Assembly (NCBI GenBank): GCA_041497995.1
Contig: JBGQHM010000207.1
Location: forward strand, 1-11,723
Length of the DNA: 11,723 nucleotides
Origin: DATKMS01 sp041497995
Lineage (GTDB): Bacteria > Desulfobacterota > Binatia > HRBIN30
Reading direction: 5' to 3'
Shown: in pieces, positions 6,548 to 11,723 of the stretch
Numbering within the stretch: position 1 is the first letter of the stretch
Layout: the number at the start of each line of letters is the position of its first letter
Translations under genes and position numbers: made by a program
The notes under the pieces: model-generated
What the model saw: only the letters and a program-made list of their open reading frames with translations
Database searches by the model: none
Told to the model about the DNA's origin: nothing

Positions 6548-6660
6548 GTGGATCGTGGCAATGCTCCTCAGGTTCCACCGCGGTCGCCTGGATGCAAAGT
6601 GGCAGCGCTCGGATTCGACGTGCAGCTCATGACTGAGGACCGTTTCCTAACAACCGAACC
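6548..6660 (+). pseudogene. Possible third glycosylase/XRE-like fragment
   Basis: Bases 6548-6597 align without gaps to 6403-6452 at roughly 36 of 50 positions by hand. They encode WIVAMLLRFHRGRLDA, against WTAEMLLIFRLGRPEV in copy 2. Further on, 6604-6639 encodes ALGFDVQLMTED, which resembles the ALGLELVVEP tail of the XRE ORF, though in another frame. This is weak and could be chance in GC-rich DNA. Confidence 0.25.
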
Positions 6661-6844
6661 ACGTCCCCAAGGTTGTCCGTGACCCGTGCGACTGACGACG
6701 CCATTGCGAACGAGTAGCCGACATCGGCTTGCCCGCCCTCCTTGCCACCGTCTCCGCCAGCGCGCATCGTGTCTGGGTTGTGGAGATGCCCGGTGGGCCG
6801 CGGCGATTGCAAGGCTTCGCTGTTTCGCGTAGCAAAGCGGGTAC

Positions 6845-7330
6845 GTGAGTAATCAGCCGAATGCTGAGGGGGATTCTCAAGGCATGGCTGGTGCGCACTA
6901 CGTTTACAGCATGCTGGAAAAGCAGGAGTTCTATTGGGGCGCTGCAATTGTACACCTCTTGGAGGATCCACGATGCGTAGGCGTCGCCAAACGCGAGAAC
7001 GGCTATGTCGTCAATGCAACACGGTTCATAGTCCTGAAGTATTCAACCAAGTCGCGTACTCCTTGGCGCTTCAGTTTCGGCGCGGATGAAATCAAGAGAC
7101 TCGTCGAGGCGTCCAGTCGTTACGAATCACTGGTGATCGGACTCGTATGCGGCGGGGACGGAGTGTGCGCAATCACCTGGAAGCAGGCTGCGGAAATTCT
7201 CGGAAAGGAGCCAGGCTGGATCTCGGTTCGGCGGAATTTTCATGAGCGCTATGCAGTCACGGGGTCAGCGGGCGAACTTCCTGGCAAAGTGCCGCTTCGA
7301 GATTGGCCGGCTCTTCTGTTCGAATCGTGA
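6845..7330 (+). CDS. Uncharacterised 161-residue protein, first gene of the Z1 operon
   Basis: The frame opens with a GTG at 6845; a later ATG at 6884 would remove 13 poorly structured residues. I do not recognise a named family. The central part, with YVVNATRFIVLKYSTKS followed by PWRFSF and then DEIKRL, reads as beta strands and a helix. The next strands are YESLVIGLVCGG and DGVCAIT. The string strand-LKYSTK-FSF-helix-strand resembles the layout of small PD-(D/E)XK nucleases, but I cannot place the catalytic acidic residues, so this is only a suggestion. The stop overlaps the best Z1 start by four bases (GTGA, 7327-7330), so its product should be made with Z1. Its place suggests an effector, specificity or control subunit of the operon. 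Confidence 0.85.
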   Translation: MSNQPNAEGDSQGMAGAHYVYSMLEKQEFYWGAAIVHLLEDPRCVGVAKRENGYVVNATRFIVLKYSTKSRTPWRFSFGADEIKRLVEASSRYESLVIGLVCGGDGVCAITWKQAAEILGKEPGWISVRRNFHERYAVTGSAGELPGKVPLRDWPALLFES

Positions 7331-9348
7331 GCGCCGGATATAGGCGGCTGAGGGAGGCCTTGATCATGATCATTCGAGACGGACAACACTCCACAGAAGT
7401 GATGAACGTCTTGCGGCGAGAGATCCCGAACCCACAATCGCTCGAATCCATTCGTGACAAGGCGGCGCGTATCCTCGATCAATCGGTGAATCCCATTGGC
7501 CAACCCCCGGAACACCCAAGCGATGGTCTCCTCTATGGCCTGATTCAAAGTGGGAAAACCAGTATCATCACGGTGGCTGCGGCCATGGCGGCGGACAACG
7601 GGTTCCGCTGTATTCTCATCCTCACCTCCGACATTGATCTTCTGTACGACCAGACCTTGGAGCGCGTGCGAAGGGCGCTCCGAGGTTTGACCGTCCTCGG
7701 AAAGAAGGATTGGAAGGACGCGCAGCGATTTGAGCGGCAATTGCGCGCGAGCGCGTTTGTCGTTGTCTGTTCAAAGAATGGAAGCAAACTAAAGGGTCTC
7801 CTAGAGGCGTTCAAGGCAGCCCGCGCAGGGGGCTTGCCCACATTGATAGTTGATGACGAGGCCGATCAGGCAAGCCTGAACACCTTTACGAGCAAGGGTA
7901 GCCCCCAAGTCAGCAAGATTAACGAGGTCATCACCGAGTTTCGGGATTTCTTCCCGGTTAACACCTACCTCCAGGTCACCGCTACTCCTCAGGCGCTATT
8001 TCTACAGCGACCCGACCACCGCTATCGACCGTCTTTCACAGTCCTGAGCGAGCCGGGACCTGGCTATGTGGGCGGAGAGGCGTTCTTCGACCCAAGCGAA
8101 ACGCTGCTTCGGAGCGTCGACCTAGACGAGGTCGACTTGCTGCGATCCACACACCAACCGTCTCCGACGGGCACAGTGCCGCAAGGTCTCAGGCGTGCCC
8201 TATGTGCGTTCCTCGTCGCCGCGACAACCAAACTGATACGCCACCCTGATCAGGAGGGATACGCCTTTTTGTGCCACGTCAGTGTCAACAAGCGTGACCA
8301 TGAACACATCGTGGACCTGATCGATCGATTCAGGGAGAATGCTGTCAGCGTTCTTCAAACGCCAACGTTGCCGAAGCACCGACAGTTTGTCGACTGCCTC
8401 AGGGAGGCATACGCTGACTTGGGTGGCACTGAGCAGCACATGCCGCCGTTCGATGAGATCGTCGAGAAGATCCAGTTCTACCTGCCCGGTGCAACGATCC
8501 GCCTGGTGAATGCAACCAGCAATGAGGAGGTGGAACTGGATTCCGTGTACAACATCTTTGTCGGTGGCAACAAGCTCGGGCGAGGCGTAACCATAAAGAA
8601 CTTGCTCGTGAGCTACTATGGGCGAAATCCCAAGAAGCCGAACGCCGATACCGTCCTGCAACATGCGCGCATGTATGGTTATCGCCAAAAGGATCTAGGG
8701 CTCACTCGCCTCTTCCTGCCCGACAAACTCGCCGAGCATTTCCGGCTCATCCATCAGATGGAGAGCGCTCTGAGGGACCTCGTCGAGAGGCATCCGCAAG
8801 GAAAGTTCGAAGGGCTGTATATATCGAGCCCGCTTCAGGCCACGAGACGCAACGTTTTGGACCCGAACGCGATTGGGTACTACGTGGCCGGCCGGATGTA
8901 TAACCCTGCCTATCCCTTGCGGACGCCAGACATCACCAGGCACACCACGTCCATCGATGGCAAACTGGCGTCCTTCGCCGACAGTTTGCAGGGCTATTCG
9001 ATATCGGTCGACTTGGTGATCGATCTGTTGCGGGAGTGCGTCCCCGACCCACAGCGGGGCATCGAATTGTGGGAGCCGAAGACCCTGATCACCGCACTTG
9101 AGAAACTAAGAGGCATTCTAGCCCACTCCGACGCCTGGCTGATTCTTCAAAGGGGAAGGCGCCTCCGACAACCGCGGCGTGAGACGCAAGGCATTCACGA
9201 CAGTGGCGAGGATCGACACGTGGGCAGAGCCATTCCTACTCTCTTCATGTATCGCCAGGATGCAAACGGCTCAGAGGTTGAGGTCTGGTGGCCGCAGATT
9301 CGTTTTCCGGATGGCAATTACGTGCTCGCGTTCAGTTTTTCTCGGTGA
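7327..9348 (+). CDS. Z1-domain protein, SF2 helicase-like ATPase
   Basis: This encodes 673 residues from the GTG at 7327. Walker A is GLIQSGKT (71-78), the DEAD-like motif is DDEADQ (176-181) and motif III is TATP (218-221). The Z1 signature follows: VGGNKLGRGVTIKNLL from residue 412 and QHARMYGYR (445-453). These match the Z1 domain (PF10593), known from restriction-modification-like clusters with MutL/MORC-type ATPases, DUF4420 and AIPR. The likely role is ATP-driven DNA or nucleoprotein remodelling. It is short; from memory many Z1 proteins have 850-950 residues. The start is ambiguous: TTG 7303, GTG 7327 (overlapping the upstream stop) or ATG 7366, which has AGGGAGG at 7351-7357. I prefer 7327 because the helix YRRLREALIMIIRDG begins before the ATG. 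The methyltransferase gene starts nine bases downstream. Confidence 0.93.
   Translation: MSAGYRRLREALIMIIRDGQHSTEVMNVLRREIPNPQSLESIRDKAARILDQSVNPIGQPPEHPSDGLLYGLIQSGKTSIITVAAAMAADNGFRCILILTSDIDLLYDQTLERVRRALRGLTVLGKKDWKDAQRFERQLRASAFVVVCSKNGSKLKGLLEAFKAARAGGLPTLIVDDEADQASLNTFTSKGSPQVSKINEVITEFRDFFPVNTYLQVTATPQALFLQRPDHRYRPSFTVLSEPGPGYVGGEAFFDPSETLLRSVDLDEVDLLRSTHQPSPTGTVPQGLRRALCAFLVAATTKLIRHPDQEGYAFLCHVSVNKRDHEHIVDLIDRFRENAVSVLQTPTLPKHRQFVDCLREAYADLGGTEQHMPPFDEIVEKIQFYLPGATIRLVNATSNEEVELDSVYNIFVGGNKLGRGVTIKNLLVSYYGRNPKKPNADTVLQHARMYGYRQKDLGLTRLFLPDKLAEHFRLIHQMESALRDLVERHPQGKFEGLYISSPLQATRRNVLDPNAIGYYVAGRMYNPAYPLRTPDITRHTTSIDGKLASFADSLQGYSISVDLVIDLLRECVPDPQRGIELWEPKTLITALEKLRGILAHSDAWLILQRGRRLRQPRRETQGIHDSGEDRHVGRAIPTLFMYRQDANGSEVEVWWPQIRFPDGNYVLAFSFSR
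7351..7357 (+). promoter_or_regulatory. Internal Shine-Dalgarno AGGGAGG favouring an alternative Z1 start
   Basis: AGGGAGG lies eight bases before the ATG at 7366, inside the Z1 frame as opened from the GTG at 7327. It could mark the true start, giving 660 residues, or a second internal initiation. The bases also encode part of the N-terminal helix, so they may have no role in initiation. Confidence 0.45.
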
Positions 9349-9357
9349 AGCTCAAGC

Positions 9358-10428
9358 ATGACCCGCCCCAGGAAAGATCAACGGCACAAAACCACGCAAA
9401 GGCTTCGCGCCATCGACTTATTTTCCGGCTGCGGGGGCTTGACGCTCGGGCTCAAGCTAGCAGGATTCGATGTAGTCGGCGCAGTCGAAAGTGACGATCT
9501 GTCGGCCGAGAGCTATCGGCTCAACCATCCTGAGACGATCATATGGCAACATGACATCCGCAACGTCGCGGTTCGTAAGATCATGCGACGGCTGCGGCTG
9601 AAGCGTGGACGACTTGATCTCCTTGCCGGTTGTCCGCCGTGTCAAGGATTCTCCGCATTACCACGCCTAAACGGGGGGCGCCGAATACGGAATCCGCGGC
9701 AGAAGAATCTCGTCTTCGAGTTCGTTCGGTTCGTGCGAGTGTTGCGCCCAAAGTTCGTCATGTTGGAGAACGTGCCAGGCTTGGCGAAGGATCGCCGAAT
9801 GCGGCGACTGTTGAGAGAGATGCGGCAACTCGGGTACGAGTGCGAATGGCGCATCCTCGACGCGGCGCACTACGGAGTCCCCCAACGGCGGCACCGGTTA
9901 ATTCTACTAGGGGGAAGATCGGGCTTGCCGCCGTTCGCACCTCCCTCTGCCAAGCACGCCACCGTGCGCCAAGCCATAGGAAGTCTTCCCCGAGCCGGAT
10001 CTAGCGGCGACCCACTTCACGACCTTCCGGAAACCCGGAGTCGCAAAGTGCGCGAACTCATTCGCCGTATCCCGAGGAACGGAGGCAGCAGGTCGGATTT
10101 GGGGCGGCGCCAACAGCTCAGATGTCACAAACGCTGCGATGGATTTAGCGACGTCTATGGCCGTATGGCATGGGCCGGGGTCGCGCCTACAATTACGGGT
10201 GGGTTCGTGAACCCCTCAAAGGGAAGATTTCTTCACCCAAGTTGTAACCGGGCCATCACACTCCGCGAAGGTGCCTTGCTACAGACCTTCCCGAGGCGCT
10301 ACGAAATCTGTCTGACGGAGGGTAAGTACCGGGCGGCCGAACTTATTGGGAACGCCCTCCCCGCAACGTTCATCCGGCGACTTGCTGGCCCGATAGTAGA
10401 GCAACTCCGTACGCGACCTTTCACCTGA
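9358..10428 (+). CDS. DNA (cytosine-5-)-methyltransferase
   Basis: This 356-residue enzyme transfers a methyl group from S-adenosylmethionine to C5 of cytosine in a specific DNA site. Motif I is DLFSGCGGLTLGL (from D20), with motif II E44. Motif IV is GCPPCQGFS with catalytic C95. Motif VI is ENVPG (137-141), motif VIII is QRRHRLILLG (from Q176), motif IX is REGALLQTFP and motif X is GNALP, where GNAVP is commoner. All expected catalytic elements are intact. The target recognition region between motifs VIII and IX is short, about 90 residues (roughly 200-290), and does not allow a target prediction. It lies nine bases after the Z1 stop and 13 before the Vsr-like gene, so it is clearly in one operon. 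With Vsr downstream it could protect the host genome from the system's cleavage activity. Confidence 0.97.
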   Translation: MTRPRKDQRHKTTQRLRAIDLFSGCGGLTLGLKLAGFDVVGAVESDDLSAESYRLNHPETIIWQHDIRNVAVRKIMRRLRLKRGRLDLLAGCPPCQGFSALPRLNGGRRIRNPRQKNLVFEFVRFVRVLRPKFVMLENVPGLAKDRRMRRLLREMRQLGYECEWRILDAAHYGVPQRRHRLILLGGRSGLPPFAPPSAKHATVRQAIGSLPRAGSSGDPLHDLPETRSRKVRELIRRIPRNGGSRSDLGRRQQLRCHKRCDGFSDVYGRMAWAGVAPTITGGFVNPSKGRFLHPSCNRAITLREGALLQTFPRRYEICLTEGKYRAAELIGNALPATFIRRLAGPIVEQLRTRPFT

Positions 10429-10441
10429 GCCGCACTTCGAA

Positions 10442-10882
10442 ATGCCCGACAATCTCACGCAAGAACAGCGTAGCTACTGCATGTCCCGCGTCAGGAACCG
10501 GGATACCGATCTGGAGAGGACTTTGCGTTCGCTTCTTCAGAAACAAGGAGTCCGGTTCCGAAAACACGTCAAGGGTCTCGCGGGCCGGCCCGACATCGTC
10601 TTTCCAAAGCACCAGGTGGCGGTGTTCATCGATGGTGACTTTTGGCATGGATTCCGTTTTCCAGCTTGGGAGCAGAAGGTTTCGAATTTCTGGAAGAGCA
10701 AGATCGCGCTCAACCGTGCACGAGACCGCCGCAACTTTGCGTCTCTCCGCCGAGCCGGGTGGAGGGTCGTGCGAATCTGGCAACACCAGATCAAGCGAGA
10801 TCCCGAGCATTGCGCGGCAAGGGTAGTGTCCCTCCTTGAGAAGCGAGCGCTGACGGCGCGACGACGAGCTTCGTGCATCTGA
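10442..10882 (+). CDS. Vsr-like (very short patch repair type) endonuclease
   Basis: This encodes 146 residues. The order of motifs fits Vsr: SRVRNRDTDLE (E25), GRPDIVF (D51), VFIDGDFWHG (W68, H69), FWKSKI, then NRARDRRNF (D95) and LRRAGWRVVRIW. E25, D51 and H69 fall at the same numbers as in E. coli Vsr. The zinc ligands I recall for that enzyme (C66, H71, C73, C117) are absent: positions 66, 71 and 73 are D, F and F. The catalytic H64 is D. This belongs to the DGDFWHG-type branch, often linked to C5 methyltransferases. Classic Vsr nicks at T:G mismatches left by 5-methylcytosine deamination; the branch here might instead be a restriction nuclease. It is last in the operon, and its stop is 29 bases before the stop of the convergent gene. 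Confidence 0.93.
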   Translation: MPDNLTQEQRSYCMSRVRNRDTDLERTLRSLLQKQGVRFRKHVKGLAGRPDIVFPKHQVAVFIDGDFWHGFRFPAWEQKVSNFWKSKIALNRARDRRNFASLRRAGWRVVRIWQHQIKRDPEHCAARVVSLLEKRALTARRRASCI

Positions 10883-10911
10883 CGAACCCGACGCGATTGA
10901 GCGAGGGTGGC

Positions 10912-11723
10912 CTATCGAGGGTCAAAGGGCAATTCAGGTTGACGCGCAGAGACGACAACCAACTTCTCGCGATGCCACAACAACGTCTTCGACGGTCGTG
11001 CTTGGCCGATTGCGCTCTTTACAACGATCCTATACTCGACGCGGTCCTGATCTGCTTCCGCCCGCGCTGCGCTTCCCCGAAGCTCCGCCAGTTCAAAGTG
11101 GAAATCGCTCGCTCCTACGAGCGCGTTCAGTAGCGGCAGCGCCTGGGTCAATTCCCACTCCTGTTGCTGACCACCCCCGGGTAGCGTGAAGGTTGTATGA
11201 GTGCTCACTACTGTCACCTCCCTCGTACGCAAAATACGGTACAGCATCGGCCAAACGAGTGGACGCTCTTGCAACCTTGGAAATTGCAGGAAGACATTGT
11301 GCAGCCCGTCGAGGAGCACTCCTGCGAATGGCTCTCCCTCTAATTCCGCGCCATCCATCCGCCGAGTGATCTTTGCCAACAAATCCTCAGGATTCAAAAA
11401 GCCGGGTTCGAATTGTAGAACTTCCAGCTGTCGATGAGGAAAATCCGCCCGCATCTCACCCGGCTCGTACTCGGCACGAAGGACGACACTGAGTCTATGC
11501 CAAAGAGTGAGATAGTAGTCGTCAGGGTGGAGAAAGGTGACGACCAGGACTCGGCCGACGTGAAAGGGTTGAGCCCGGTGAATTTTGGCTCGGGACCGCG
11601 GGGGCTCGTCGTTCCTGGGAAGGATCGGCGACATTAGGAGCTTTAGGCCGAACCCCGCCTTCCCGGTGCTTCCTCGACCCTGCAGCAGTACGTGGGAGCG
11701 GGGGAACACATCCAAGTACTGCT
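10912..11723 (-). CDS. RecA/KaiC-like P-loop protein, 5' end beyond the window
   Basis: The visible C-terminal part is 269 residues, and the frame is open to the window edge, so the true start is outside. Near the visible N-end a Walker A-like loop reads GRGSTGKAGFG after the strand HVLLQ. The following strand and turn are GRVLVVTFLHPDDYY. The Walker B-like strand is FAGVLLDGLHNVF (D at about residue 138 of the visible part), followed by the strand TVVSTHTTFTL. This order fits a RecA/KaiC/RAD55-type ATPase core. Walker A ends in GKA instead of GKT or GKS, which usually weakens Mg-ATP handling. The protein ends with a mixed domain containing EYRIVVKSAIG and LLWHREKLVVVSA. It is convergent with the Z1 operon, so the two are not cotranscribed, and membership in that system is unproven. 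I cannot assign a function. Confidence 0.85.
   Translation of the reverse strand, partial: QYLDVFPRSHVLLQGRGSTGKAGFGLKLLMSPILPRNDEPPRSRAKIHRAQPFHVGRVLVVTFLHPDDYYLTLWHRLSVVLRAEYEPGEMRADFPHRQLEVLQFEPGFLNPEDLLAKITRRMDGAELEGEPFAGVLLDGLHNVFLQFPRLQERPLVWPMLYRILRTREVTVVSTHTTFTLPGGGQQQEWELTQALPLLNALVGASDFHFELAELRGSAARAEADQDRVEYRIVVKSAIGQARPSKTLLWHREKLVVVSARQPELPFDPR

Larger units (their letters stand above)
6212..6844. other. Gene-poor stretch made of decayed fragments
   Basis: No intact gene is convincing in these 633 bases. The left half holds the degenerate repeat at 6289-6467. The middle has a weak third resemblance to the glycosylase and XRE fragments at 6548-6660. On the minus strand, the frame ending at 6627 carries HNPDTMRAGGDGG and VARVTDNLGDVVRLLGNG, which could be the tail of a broken gene that I do not recognise. 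The stretch ends at the start of the lower-GC operon, so the operon's promoter must lie here or further left; I could not identify it. Confidence 0.6.

Noticed and set aside
6269..6682. 137-residue plus-strand frame
   Set aside because: It carries only the second half of the frameshifted XRE copy and otherwise low-complexity sequence.
5101..6700. Integron attC sites or transposon ends around the HNH pair
   Set aside because: The repeats are decayed coding fragments; I found no attC-like core sites, no terminal inverted repeats and no transposase or integrase.
6627..6844. Minus-strand frame with HNPDTMRAGGDGG and VARVTDNLGDVVRLLGNG
   Set aside because: It could be the tail of a broken gene, but I recognise no family and the upstream part has no coding character; too weak for a separate call.
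8200..8688. 162-residue frame antisense to Z1
   Set aside because: It overlaps conserved Z1 motif sequence on the sense strand and has no ribosome binding site or recognisable domain.
10883..10911. Intrinsic terminator between the convergent Vsr-like and RecA/KaiC-like genes
   Set aside because: No stable hairpin with a T-run is visible in these 29 bases.
10873..11133. Plus-strand frame after the Vsr-like gene
   Set aside because: It lies antisense to the RecA/KaiC-like protein, which has coherent strands and motifs; composition looks non-coding.

Overview
The window is high-GC bacterial DNA, probably from an uncultured soil or sediment Gram-negative such as a Myxococcota, Desulfobacterota or Binatota-like lineage. 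That placement is a weak inference from the GC content, the wHTH-ATPase-TPR regulators and the LexA-like wHTH protein; nothing here fixes the taxon. I see no rRNA, tRNA, CRISPR array or intact insertion sequence.

Layout. (1) 1-4200: two tandem paralogous regulators with a winged helix, a STAND-type ATPase and TPRs. The first is cut by the window edge and the second is complete. A 36-base non-coding block just after the stop codon is shared by both copies. (2) 4201-5210, minus strand: a short uncharacterised gene followed by a LexA-type winged-helix protein. (3) 5176-6844: a patchwork. A truncated XRE helix-turn-helix ORF and a fragment resembling a DNA-3-methyladenine glycosylase (AlkA/HhH-GPD) are followed by an intact pair, a 76-residue protein and an HNH endonuclease. 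After the pair come frameshifted and deleted second copies of the same XRE and glycosylase fragments. (4) 6845-10882: a tightly packed four-gene operon of lower GC encoding an uncharacterised 161-residue protein, a Z1-domain SF2-like ATPase, a DNA C5-cytosine methyltransferase and a Vsr-like endonuclease. (5) 10912-11723, minus strand: the C-terminal part of a RecA/KaiC-like P-loop protein with an altered Walker A motif, running off the window.

How the genes work together. Region 4 is the most interesting part. Z1 proteins, C5 methyltransferases and Vsr nucleases are known to co-occur in restriction-modification-like clusters, usually with a MutL/MORC-type GHKL ATPase, a DUF4420 PD-(D/E)XK protein and AIPR. 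None of those three partners is visible here. The 161-residue protein occupies the first position, directly coupled to Z1, and may be a missing effector or specificity factor. The cluster therefore looks like a compact, possibly undescribed variant of Z1-type modification-dependent defence. Regions 3 and 4 together look like an accessory island next to a chromosomal regulator locus.
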